Origin: Marinobacter algicola DG893
GTDB taxonomy: Bacteria; Pseudomonadota; Gammaproteobacteria; Pseudomonadales; Oleiphilaceae
Reading direction: 5' to 3'
Assembly: GCF_000170835.1 (NCBI RefSeq)
Contig: NZ_ABCP01000009.1
Location: 62,001 to 126,000 of the forward strand
DNA length: 64,000 nucleotides
The notes under the pieces are model-generated. The model made no database searches. It worked only from the letters and a program-made list of their open reading frames with translations, and had not been told where the DNA came from. Each line of letters opens with the position of its first letter. Position 1 is the stretch's first letter. Shown here piece after piece: positions 27,996 through 35,375 of this stretch. A program made the translations under genes and the position numbers.

Positions 27996-28133
27996 ATCCT
28001 CGATTCGTACTGCCTTATCCCGCTTGCGCTTGTACTTGCTCTTATCTTCCACCACTCGCATCTGGTACTTCGGGGTTTTCAGGTCACGCTGAACCGCGCT
28101 GTGTTGTGTGGGCTTTGCCCGCTTCTTAGCCAT
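27978..28133 (-). CDS. arfA: ArfA-like ribosome-rescue factor (51 aa)
   Basis: This is a 51-residue, very basic protein (MAKKRAKPTQHSAVQRDLKT at the start, KSKYKRKRDK near the end). A GGGAG ribosome site lies about nine bases before the ATG. The middle segment DLKTPKYQMRVVEDKSKYKRKR follows the ArfA pattern of a short helix, an RVV/RVE core, then a Lys/Arg tail that enters the mRNA channel. ArfA recruits RF2 to free ribosomes stalled at the end of an mRNA. The stem-loop over the stop codon supports this identity. Alternative: an uncharacterised small basic protein. Confidence 0.6.
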   Translation of the reverse strand: MAKKRAKPTQHSAVQRDLKTPKYQMRVVEDKSKYKRKRDKAVRIEDFRKSA

Positions 28134-28207
28134 ATCGGATGACTCCCTGGTTGGCTGGTTTTCAGTTGGAGGATAATATCATCCTCCCAAGCATTGTTTC
28201 CGCCATA

Positions 28208-28229
28208 TCCGCACAACTGCTGAGATGAC
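28208..28229 (+). repeat. 22-bp direct repeat, copy 1
   Basis: This copy is 22 bases long and contains AACTGCTGAGAT. It differs at two positions from copy 2 at 29208-29229, exactly 1000 bases away. Both copies have CCA just upstream. The pair brackets the PEP-CTERM gene. This copy lies upstream of the arfA-like gene. Confidence 0.75.
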
Positions 28230-28248
28230 TACTTCCAACCTCGCTATA

Positions 28249-28281
28249 ACGACAAAACCCGCTTTTTGCGGGCTTTGTCGT
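28249..28281 (-). terminator. Terminator after the PEP-CTERM gene
   Basis: A 14-base stem (ACGACAAAACCCGC with GCGGGCTTTGTCGT, one mismatch) has a 5-base loop. It lies 27 bases downstream of the PEP-CTERM stop on the minus strand. The GC core is followed by TTTTG, consistent with termination of the leftward transcript. Confidence 0.75.
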
Positions 28282-28307
28282 CCTATGCGACTAACTCCAG
28301 TCAGCTT

Positions 28308-28976
28308 TTATACCACTCTATCCTCTTTTCTCGCTCTGGGCCGGAATACCCACCCGAGCAAGCCAAGCCCCAGCAGTGCCAGTGATCCCGGTTCGGGCAC
28401 TGACGCGGGCGGCTCATAGATATCCGTGTCTTCACCCAGATTATCGGACAGCGCGGCCCAATCGAAGCCGTAGAAGTCCGAAGAGTTATTGCGATCGATG
28501 ACAACTTCGAGTTGACCCAGCAGGTTAATGCTGTCAATTACGTCCTGCGCCAAATCAAAGAAGCGAACGACGGTGTTGGGAAAACCATCGTTGAAGGCCC
28601 AGTTCTGGACAATGCCATTGTAGGTGACGGAAACAGCGCCAAAGGTGGTCGCCTGAAAATCCGCCATATCAAACCACATACTTCCTTCAGTCCAGCCACT
28701 GCCTAATCCGTCAAACAGGAATGTGGCGACATCCCCCGGCTGGGGGCCGTAACCACTGTGCGTAGTGCTATAAGTATCGGTGTATTGCAAACCATTGGTT
28801 CCAGCAACCTCGTCGGCACTTCGTCCATCGTAGTTTGCTGATGATCCATTGAACGGATGGGCTCCGTTGTCCGGTATACCGGCACCGTAGCCATCGTTAT
28901 CTCCAATCATCCAAACTGTGGCCCAGGCAGGACTGACTATTAAAGTCAGTGTTGCGGTGGCAAGCAGTCGTTTCAT
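28308..28976 (-). CDS. PEP-CTERM sorting-domain protein
   Basis: This is a 222-residue exported protein. A signal peptide (residues 1-19, TLIVSPAWA) precedes a Gly/Asp/Asn-rich body (MIGDNDGYGAGIPDNGA). The C terminus has the PEP-CTERM signal: VPEPGSLALLGLGLLGWVF, then the basic tail RPRARK. Such proteins are normally processed by exosortase (EpsH/XrtA type) and linked to exopolysaccharide export, but neither is in the window. The ATG at 28976 follows a GGAGGG site; the frame is open to 29006. The ligand or structural role of the body is unknown. Confidence 0.85.
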   Translation of the reverse strand: MKRLLATATLTLIVSPAWATVWMIGDNDGYGAGIPDNGAHPFNGSSANYDGRSADEVAGTNGLQYTDTYSTTHSGYGPQPGDVATFLFDGLGSGWTEGSMWFDMADFQATTFGAVSVTYNGIVQNWAFNDGFPNTVVRFFDLAQDVIDSINLLGQLEVVIDRNNSSDFYGFDWAALSDNLGEDTDIYEPPASVPEPGSLALLGLGLLGWVFRPRARKEDRVV

Positions 28977-29322
28977 GACCAAACCCTCCAGATAAATGTA
29001 TTCCATTTAACGGCCACTGCATAACGACACGTCACAGGTACAAAAAGCAAGGTTCAGGCCAGTCACTCTTCATTCAAGCATTTCCCTTACTAACTCATAG
29101 CGTTAACACCTGGCACAAACTCCGCGCATTTTATGTGCAAACCTGAAGTGTATAAAAGTCTGACGCTGCTCATACCTGGTGTCTCCAGGTTGTCGGTTCG
29201 CTTGCCATCCGCATAACTGCTGAGATAACAGCGCTCTTATTTGCGTCTAACATTCTCTGGAACCAGAATGACTTACATCATCAACACCACTGCCAACAGC
29301 GCCATTTTTCAGGGAACCATCC
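28977..29322. other. 346-bp intergenic region between the PEP-CTERM and antiporter genes
   Basis: No gene is apparent. The stretch holds the leaders of two divergent genes, a small hairpin (ACCTGG / CCAGGT, 29174-29190) and direct repeat copy 2 (29208-29229). A TATAAA motif lies near 29150 but lacks a good -35 partner. Confidence 0.7.
29208..29229 (+). repeat. 22-bp direct repeat, copy 2
   Basis: This is the second copy of the repeat at 28208-28229, with 20 of 22 bases identical and the same orientation. It lies about 94 bases upstream of the antiporter start codon. Confidence 0.75.
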
Positions 29323-30294
29323 ATGCTTCTTTCGTTTCTGGCTATCGCTATCGGCCTCTCCATTCTGGTTTGGAGTGCCAGTAAGTTTGTTGAAGGTTCT
29401 GCGGCCACGGCTGGGCACTTTGGCATGCCGCCGCTGTTGATCGGCATGGTGGTGGTTGGTTTTGGTACATCGGCACCGGAGATGGTGGTGTCTGCCCTTT
29501 CCGCCACCCAGGGTAATCCGGGACTGGCACTGGGTAACGCTTACGGCTCGAACATCACCAACATCGCCCTGATTCTGGGTATTACGGCGTTGATCAGCCC
29601 GATTGCGGTTCACTCGCAGGTGATGCGCAAGGAGCTGCCTATTCTCACTGCCGTAACGGCGCTGGCCGCCTGGCAGGTGTGGGATGGGGAGTTGACGTTT
29701 GTGGATGCCCTGGTGCTGCTGGGCGTGTTTTTCCTATTGCTGGCATGGTCCATCCGCCAGGGTATGACTCAAAAAGCCGATGCCTTGGGCGTGGAAATCG
29801 CGGAGGAAATGAGCCACCGAGCTATGCCGCTTCGCAACGCGGTTTTGTGGCTGATTGTTGGCCTGTTGCTGCTGATCGTGAGTTCACGGATTCTGGTCTG
29901 GGGCGCGGTTGAGTTGGCGCTTGGTTTTGGCGTGAGCGACCTGATCATCGGGCTGACGATTGTAGCGGTGGGGACTTCCCTTCCTGAATTGGCGTCGTCG
30001 GTTATCGCGGCCCGCAAGGGTGAACATGACATTGCCCTGGGCAACATTCTCGGCTCTAACCTGTTCAATACCCTGGCGGTTGTGGGCATTGCCGGCACCA
30101 TCAGCCCGATGACGGTCGCACCAGAGATGTTTTACCGGGATATCGCGGTGATGGCGGCACTGACTCTGTCGCTGTTTATACTGGGTTATGGCTTTCGCGG
30201 GCCGGGACGGATTAACCGGTTGGAGGGCGGGCTTTTGCTCGCCTGTTTCGTAGGCTACACCGTCTACCTGATTTCAACCACGTTCTCGTCCTAA
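29323..30294 (+). CDS. YrbG-like calcium/sodium antiporter
   Basis: This is a 323-residue inner-membrane exchanger of the CaCA family, similar to YrbG, with about ten membrane helices. The two internally repeated alpha motifs are clear: GFGTSAPEMVVSALSATQG followed by ALGNAYGSNITNIALILG, and AVGTSLPELASSVIAARKG followed by ALGNILGSNLFNTLAVVG. They carry the acidic ion-binding residues. An AGGGA site lies before the ATG. In E. coli yrbG heads the LPS-transport cluster. Here it stands alone, facing the DUF4124 gene. Confidence 0.92.
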   Translation: MLLSFLAIAIGLSILVWSASKFVEGSAATAGHFGMPPLLIGMVVVGFGTSAPEMVVSALSATQGNPGLALGNAYGSNITNIALILGITALISPIAVHSQVMRKELPILTAVTALAAWQVWDGELTFVDALVLLGVFFLLLAWSIRQGMTQKADALGVEIAEEMSHRAMPLRNAVLWLIVGLLLLIVSSRILVWGAVELALGFGVSDLIIGLTIVAVGTSLPELASSVIAARKGEHDIALGNILGSNLFNTLAVVGIAGTISPMTVAPEMFYRDIAVMAALTLSLFILGYGFRGPGRINRLEGGLLLACFVGYTVYLISTTFSS

Positions 30295-30301
30295 CCGGAG
30301 T

Positions 30302-30751
30302 CTAGCCAAGCAGACACTCCCGTGAGAGCTTCTGACTGACTTCCCGACGCTGTCGCCGCAGACGGTTGCCCTGATCGTTGGAGTAACCTGCACGCAGTTG
30401 CTTCTGTATTCGGTCCAGCTTGTCCCGATACCCCTCGCAGCGGGCGTTCTTACGCTCACGCTCGCGGGCTTCCTGTTTGTCGGATAACGTTCGCCCGCCA
30501 CCACTGCCCGCTTCCAGGCTACGACTCACCTGCTGGTTTATGGTGCTTACGCGCTTGCCTCGGGTGATGTTCTCCCGCATGGGAATAAGCGAGGGCGTCC
30601 TCAGCTCAACGCGTTTGTATTCGCGTATACCGGGCTTTATGTCGGTAAAGTGAGCAACACCCTGATCATCAACCCAGGTGTACATTCTTTCGGCGGTTGT
30701 AACGGCGGGAATAACGAGAAGCGCGATCAGCGCGGCCAGCCTCCTTGGCAT
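30302..30751 (-). CDS. DUF4124-domain periplasmic protein
   Basis: This is a 149-residue exported protein with a signal peptide (residues 1-20, VIPAVTTAE) and the DUF4124 motif RMYTWVDDQGVAHFTD. It is followed by a basic, coiled-coil-prone C-terminal half (SDKQEARERERKNARCEGYRD) with two cysteines (in ARCEGY and RECLLG). DUF4124 proteins are common in gammaproteobacteria and their role is unknown. It converges on the antiporter gene with a 7-base gap. Confidence 0.8.
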   Translation of the reverse strand: MPRRLAALIALLVIPAVTTAERMYTWVDDQGVAHFTDIKPGIREYKRVELRTPSLIPMRENITRGKRVSTINQQVSRSLEAGSGGGRTLSDKQEARERERKNARCEGYRDKLDRIQKQLRAGYSNDQGNRLRRQRREVSQKLSRECLLG

Positions 30752-30845
30752 TGGTTTCCACTCCCTGTGGTTTGTGTGTCGGCGCGAGCATTATAAACAA
30801 AACCGTCGGCAAGTGAGAGGGCCAGGGCGCTTCCTGGCCCACAAA

Positions 30846-32054
30846 TTAAGCATCCAGCAGCTCAATCCAGTGCTGAACCGGCACCTGCGCCTTGGTTTCA
30901 AGATGCATCTGACAGCCGATGTTGGCGGTAACAATGCGGTCAGGATTGTCCACGGTCAGGGCCCTGAGCTTGTTGTTCAGCAAGCGTTGGCTGAGCTTGG
31001 GCTGGAGAATGGAGTAGGTGCCGGCGGAACCGCAGCACAGGTGTTTCTCCTTGGTTTCCGCGAGATCAATACCGACCCTGCGCAACACCTGGTCCACCAC
31101 GCCGTTTTGCTGCATGGCGTGTTGCAAGGTGCAGGGGCAATGAAATGCGACCTTACCGGCACCCTGGGGCACCTTCAGTTTTTCCAGGTCCTGTTTAAGC
31201 AGGAAAGCGCCCAGGTCAATGGTCATGTCGCTGACTTTCTGCGCCTTGGCGGCGTACATCGGATCATCCTTTAACAGGTGGCCGTACTCCTGAACCATTG
31301 CCCCGCAACCGGAAGCGGTCATGATGATGGCCTCGGCCCCGGCTTCAATGGCGGGCCACCAGGCGTCGATGTTGCGGCGCATGGCGTTGAGCGCTTGTTC
31401 ATGTTCCGAGAGGTGATGGTTCACCGCACCACAGCATCCGGCTTCCGGAGCCTCCACCATGGTGACGCCCAGTTTGTAGAGCACCCGGGCGGCAGCGGCG
31501 TTGGTGTTCGGCGTGGCAGAAGGCTGAACACAACCGGCAAGGGCCAGCACGATGCGGTCGTGGCTGGCGGCCGGCCAGGGGCTGGCCTTTTTCCTGGGCG
31601 GTACTTTGGTGCTCAATACGGAGGGCAGAACCGGGCGGAACAGTTGCCCCATGCGCAGCAGAATTCCGAACAGTCGACGGTTGGGAAGCACCCGCGCCAG
31701 CGACCAGCGGATCCAGCGCTCTTTGGGTGGCCGTGGCATTTCCTGTTCCATCAGGCCTCGGCTGATATCGACCAGGCGGCCGTATTTCACACCGGAAGGA
31801 CAGGTGGTTTCACAGCTGCGGCAGGTGAGGCAGCGATCGAGGTGTTCACGGGATTTTTCGGTGACTTCTTCGCCTTCGAGGAACATTTTCATCAGGTAGA
31901 TGCGGCCGCGGGGGCCGTCACGTTCGTCGTTCAGTTCCTGGTACGTTGGGCAGGTGGCGGTGCAGAAGCCGCAATGCACGCAGGCGCGCAGGATGGATTC
32001 GGCTTCCTGGCCTTCTGGGGTGTTGGCGAATTGTTGGACTAAATTGGTTTGCAT
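30846..32054 (-). CDS. glcF: GlcF, glycolate oxidase iron-sulfur subunit
   Basis: This is GlcF, 402 residues, the iron-sulfur subunit of membrane-associated glycolate dehydrogenase. It passes electrons from the GlcD/GlcE flavins to the respiratory chain. Two 4Fe-4S motifs lie near the N terminus (CVHCGFCTATCPTY and CLTCRSCETTCPSG), and CCG-type domains follow (AGCCGAVNHHL and CCGSAGTYSI). It is the last gene of the operon. It is separated from glcE by 307 bases containing two palindromic elements, while the other genes of the operon are tightly packed. Confidence 0.95.
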   Translation of the reverse strand: MQTNLVQQFANTPEGQEAESILRACVHCGFCTATCPTYQELNDERDGPRGRIYLMKMFLEGEEVTEKSREHLDRCLTCRSCETTCPSGVKYGRLVDISRGLMEQEMPRPPKERWIRWSLARVLPNRRLFGILLRMGQLFRPVLPSVLSTKVPPRKKASPWPAASHDRIVLALAGCVQPSATPNTNAAAARVLYKLGVTMVEAPEAGCCGAVNHHLSEHEQALNAMRRNIDAWWPAIEAGAEAIIMTASGCGAMVQEYGHLLKDDPMYAAKAQKVSDMTIDLGAFLLKQDLEKLKVPQGAGKVAFHCPCTLQHAMQQNGVVDQVLRRVGIDLAETKEKHLCCGSAGTYSILQPKLSQRLLNNKLRALTVDNPDRIVTANIGCQMHLETKAQVPVQHWIELLDA

Positions 32055-32083
32055 TGTTTACCTGCTATTCGAACTTGTGCATG

Positions 32084-32189
32084 AGCGGGTGAGATAGGGG
32101 TATCTGAAATACGCTCAAGCCCTCCATGGGCGCTTGGGCTCCGCCATCCCTGGCTCCGCACAATTTCAGATACCCCTACCCCACCCGCT
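32084..32189. repeat. Palindromic element 1 in the glcE-glcF gap
   Basis: Arms 32084-32110 and 32163-32189 (27 bases each) pair with only two mismatches; in minus-strand RNA both mismatches become G-U pairs. The 52-base core between them holds two small hairpins, one with GCCA / TGGC. The reverse complement of this core matches the core of element 2, although the arms are unrelated in sequence. The remainder of the 307-bp gap (32055-32361) holds only element 2 and short leaders. Confidence 0.88.
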
Positions 32190-32215
32190 TTCAGATTTTT
32201 TGCTGGCCGCCTTAC

Positions 32216-32352
32216 CGGAGTTCCGATGCAGAGCCGCTGGGACACCCCTTCCGAAACTGTACGGAGCCATGGATGGCGGAGTCCAAGCGTCACATGGATG
32301 TGCCGAAGGAGCGTGTTTCGGAAGGGGGGTCCCAGTTGCTCTGCCAACTCCG
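32216..32352. repeat. Palindromic element 2 in the glcE-glcF gap
   Basis: Arms 32216-32257 and 32315-32352 pair over nearly their whole length, with one 4-base insertion and four mismatches. The core (32258-32314) includes TACGGAGCCATGGATGGCGG, close to the inverted core of element 1, and two hairpins (GCCATGGATGGC and CACATGGATGTG). The element is oriented opposite to element 1. The palindrome ends nine bases before the glcE stop codon. Confidence 0.88.
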
Positions 32353-32361
32353 AAACCATTG

Positions 32362-33426
32362 TCATAGCCAGCTATAAAGCCGCCCCGGGTTAAAAATACC
32401 GTCGGGGTCGAATGACTTTTTCAGTCGTTGCTGGATTTCCTTCAACGCCCTCGGCTGATGGTGCATTACCTCATCCGTGCGATCCCCGCCGCGGAACAGG
32501 CTTACCTGGCCGCCGGCGCGTTGCGCCATGGTTTCCAGTTGGGCAATGTCGGCTTCGCCCCGATACCAGCGTTGAGAGCCGGCCCAGTCGATCAGCCAGG
32601 GGCCATCTAGGTCCGGGGTTTCGGCGGTGGAGCCGACGGAGAATCGCCAAAGTGGTTCATCACCGGCAAAGAAATCATGCTGCATGTGTTGAAGTTGCTG
32701 CCAGAACTCGTCGCCCTGCTCCATCACCTCACCGGACCACTTTTCGGCAGTGGCCTCGACGGCAGATTTGGCGCCAGCGAGGCGCAGGTACACTTTGCCG
32801 TCGACCCAGGCAGCGCCAGTGATGGGCTTGGGCTCTTTGGCGCGGCTGTTCATGTAGTGGATGACTTTGTCCATCGCCATGTCCTGCACCAGGGTGAGGG
32901 ACATGGCCGGTTTGGGCATGACTTTGAGGCTGATTTCGGTGATCGCCCCCAATGTGCCCATGGCGCCGGCCTGTAGCCGCGAGGTGTCGTAGCCGGCCAC
33001 GTTTTTCATCACCTGGCCGCCGAATCGCAGGTGTTCACCTTTGCCGTTGAGCAGGCGGATGCCCAGTACCTGGTCCCGCACCGAGCCGGACCAGGGCCGG
33101 GCGGGGCCTGACAGGTTGCACGCGAGCGTGCCACCGAGAGTGGAACCATCACCAAATCTGGGCGGTTCAAAGTGCAGGCATTGGCCTTCTTCAGCCAGGG
33201 TGGCTTCGATTTCAGCAAGCGTGGTACCGGCGCGCGCGGTCAATATCAGCTCCACAGGATGATATTCAACGATGCCTGTGTGCTCACCCATTTTGAGAGA
33301 GCCAGCATCGGTATCGGCGGCCCGCCCCATGAAGGCCTTGGTGCCACCGCCTTCGATATTCAGTTTCTGGCCCGTCTTACGGGCCTGGAGAACCTGCTCC
33401 TTAAGCTTTTGAGACAGATCAGCCAT
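32362..33426 (-). CDS. glcE: GlcE, glycolate oxidase FAD-binding subunit
   Basis: This is GlcE, 354 residues, the second flavin-binding subunit of glycolate dehydrogenase. It has the FAD-binding type 4 pattern near the N terminus (LNIEGGGTKAFMGR), TLGGTLACNLSGPARPWSGSVRD, and the C-terminal DPDGIFNPGRLY. The frame is open far upstream. The ATG at 33426 (MADLSQKLKEQV) is chosen because it begins the conserved fold. It overlaps the end of glcD by 8 bases, indicating coupling. Confidence 0.94.
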   Translation of the reverse strand: MADLSQKLKEQVLQARKTGQKLNIEGGGTKAFMGRAADTDAGSLKMGEHTGIVEYHPVELILTARAGTTLAEIEATLAEEGQCLHFEPPRFGDGSTLGGTLACNLSGPARPWSGSVRDQVLGIRLLNGKGEHLRFGGQVMKNVAGYDTSRLQAGAMGTLGAITEISLKVMPKPAMSLTLVQDMAMDKVIHYMNSRAKEPKPITGAAWVDGKVYLRLAGAKSAVEATAEKWSGEVMEQGDEFWQQLQHMQHDFFAGDEPLWRFSVGSTAETPDLDGPWLIDWAGSQRWYRGEADIAQLETMAQRAGGQVSLFRGGDRTDEVMHHQPRALKEIQQRLKKSFDPDGIFNPGRLYSWL

Positions 33427-34891
33427 GCGCCGCGTCCACCGTGTCGTGCTTGTGTTGTTTGTGCTCGAGTGAGCGGTATTCCTGGCAGAAACGCAGGGCG
33501 GGGACACCCTTTCCAGGGTTGAGAATGCCAGCCGGGTCAAAGGCGGCTTTAACGTCGTGGAACTGTTGCAGTTCCTCGTCGTTGAACTGCACAGCCATCT
33601 GGCGGATTTTCTCGACGCCAACACCGTGTTCACCGGTGATACAGCCGCCCACTTCCACGCATAGATTGAGAATGCTGCTGCCAAAGGCTTCAGTGCGTTC
33701 AAACTCACCGGGCACGTTGGCATCAAACAGGATCAGCGGATGCAGGTTGCCGTCGCCGGCGTGGAATACGTTGGCTACCCGCAGGCCGAATTCTTCGGAC
33801 ATCTTTTCCATTTCCAGCAGCACGTGCGCAAGATGCCGGCGCGGAATGGTGCCATCCATGCAGTAGTAATCCGGCGAGATACGGCCTACTGCCGGGAAGG
33901 CCGATTTACGGCCCTTCCAGAGTAGCGCCCTCTCCTCTTCGCTCTGGGAGGTTTTGACCGATGTGGCGCCCAGTTTTCGGAACACATTCTCGGCCTGCTC
34001 GATGTGTTCGTGGACTTCTTCTTCGGTGCCGTCCACCTCGCACAGTAGCAATGCTTTCGCCTCGCGCGGGTAGCCTGCCTGGGCAAAATCATCGGCCGCG
34101 ATAATCGCATGGCCATCCATCATTTCCAGGCCACCGGGGATGATGCCATGAGAGATAATTCCACCCACGGCATCGCCGGCTTTCTGCACACTGTCGAAGC
34201 CGGCCATCACCACCTGGGCAATTTCCGGCTTCGGCAACAGTTTGACTTTCACCTGGGTGACGATGCCCAGCAACCCCTCGGACCCGGTCATCAACGCCAG
34301 CAGGTCCATTCCGCAGGCATCCAGAGCATCATTGCCGATGGTCACCCGGTCGCCCTCGGCGGTGATCATTTCCACGCTGAGAATGTTGTGAACGGTCAAA
34401 CCGTATTTCAGGCAATGCACGCCGCCGGAGTTTTCTGCCACGTTGCCGCCAATGGTGCAGGCAATCTGGGAGGAAGGATCCGGCCCGTAATAGAGACCAT
34501 ACTGGGCAACTTCCTCGCTGATCGCCAGGTTACGCACACCCGGTTGCAACAAGGCCGTTCGCGCCAGCGGATCGATGTCCAGGATGCGGTTGAACTTGGC
34601 CAGTGACAACACCACGCCTTCCTTGTGCGGCATGGCACCGGCACTCAGGCCCGTTCCGGCACCACGGGCCACCACGGGTACCTCGTACTCGTTGCAAAGT
34701 CGCATCACCCGTTGCACCTGTTCGGCGGTCTCCGGTAGCACCACGAGCATCGGCATCTCGCAGTACATCGACATACCGTCGCATTCATAGGGCTTCATGG
34801 TCTCGTCATCGGTGATGACGAAGTCCGGGTCTATGAACGTGCGGAACTGTTCTGCCAGCTCCGCTGCGCTGATTTTCGGTTTGCTGTTCAT
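33419..34891 (-). CDS. glcD: GlcD, glycolate oxidase FAD-linked subunit
   Basis: This is GlcD, 490 residues, the catalytic FAD-linked subunit of glycolate dehydrogenase. It shows PVVARGAGTGLSAGAMPHKEG and GGNVAENSGGVHCLKYGLTVHN in the FAD domain, the metal/substrate region VANVFHAGDGNLHPLILFD, and CITGEHGVGVEKIRQM near the C terminus. D-lactate dehydrogenases share this architecture, but the linkage to glcE, glcF and glcG favours glycolate. It lies 39 bases after glcG. Confidence 0.95.
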   Translation of the reverse strand: MNSKPKISAAELAEQFRTFIDPDFVITDDETMKPYECDGMSMYCEMPMLVVLPETAEQVQRVMRLCNEYEVPVVARGAGTGLSAGAMPHKEGVVLSLAKFNRILDIDPLARTALLQPGVRNLAISEEVAQYGLYYGPDPSSQIACTIGGNVAENSGGVHCLKYGLTVHNILSVEMITAEGDRVTIGNDALDACGMDLLALMTGSEGLLGIVTQVKVKLLPKPEIAQVVMAGFDSVQKAGDAVGGIISHGIIPGGLEMMDGHAIIAADDFAQAGYPREAKALLLCEVDGTEEEVHEHIEQAENVFRKLGATSVKTSQSEEERALLWKGRKSAFPAVGRISPDYYCMDGTIPRRHLAHVLLEMEKMSEEFGLRVANVFHAGDGNLHPLILFDANVPGEFERTEAFGSSILNLCVEVGGCITGEHGVGVEKIRQMAVQFNDEELQQFHDVKAAFDPAGILNPGKGVPALRFCQEYRSLEHKQHKHDTVDAAHG

Positions 34892-34930
34892 ATCATTCTC
34901 TGGGAGTTATGGCTTTCAGTGAGACAGCCA

Positions 34931-35356
34931 TCACCCGCGCTTGGTTTCAAAGTGATCAATCCCTGCCTGGGCACAGTCCATATCCTGCTGAGGGGTGCCG
35001 GAGCTGATACCGATTCCGCCAACAACCTCGCCATCGACCATCACCGGCAGGCCACCACCGACAGAACTGATACGCCCACCCACTTCGGTATGGATGCCGA
35101 AAGCCAGCTTGCCCGGAACGTTGACCGCGTTGTAGTCGTGGGTCGCCTTCTTCGCGGCCGAGGCGGTGAACGACTTGTCCTGGGCAATGGTCACACTGGT
35201 GATCTTGCCGCCGTCCATGCGTTCGAACGCGATCAAATTGCCGGACTCGTCGGTAATAGCGATACACATGGGTACGCCAATTTCGCGCGCTTTCTCCGCC
35301 GCGCCTTCGATGAGTATTCTGGCGTCCGCCAGATCAAGTCGTTTAACCGTCAACAT
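34931..35356 (-). CDS. glcG: GlcG/HbpS-family protein
   Basis: This is a 141-residue GlcG/HbpS-family protein. It has the hallmark VPMCIAITDESGNLIAFERMDGG and the glycine-rich GGRISSVGGGLPVMVDGEVVGGIGISSGTPQQD. Members are found in glycolate operons, and some bind haem or cobalamin. The role in glycolate use is not settled. The ATG at 35356 is preferred over an in-frame TTG at 35362 because GAGGAG lies nine bases before it. It sits between the TRAP large permease (19 bases) and glcD. Confidence 0.88.
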   Translation of the reverse strand: MLTVKRLDLADARILIEGAAEKAREIGVPMCIAITDESGNLIAFERMDGGKITSVTIAQDKSFTASAAKKATHDYNAVNVPGKLAFGIHTEVGGRISSVGGGLPVMVDGEVVGGIGISSGTPQQDMDCAQAGIDHFETKRG

Positions 35357-35375
35357 GAGCAATTACTCCTCTTTA

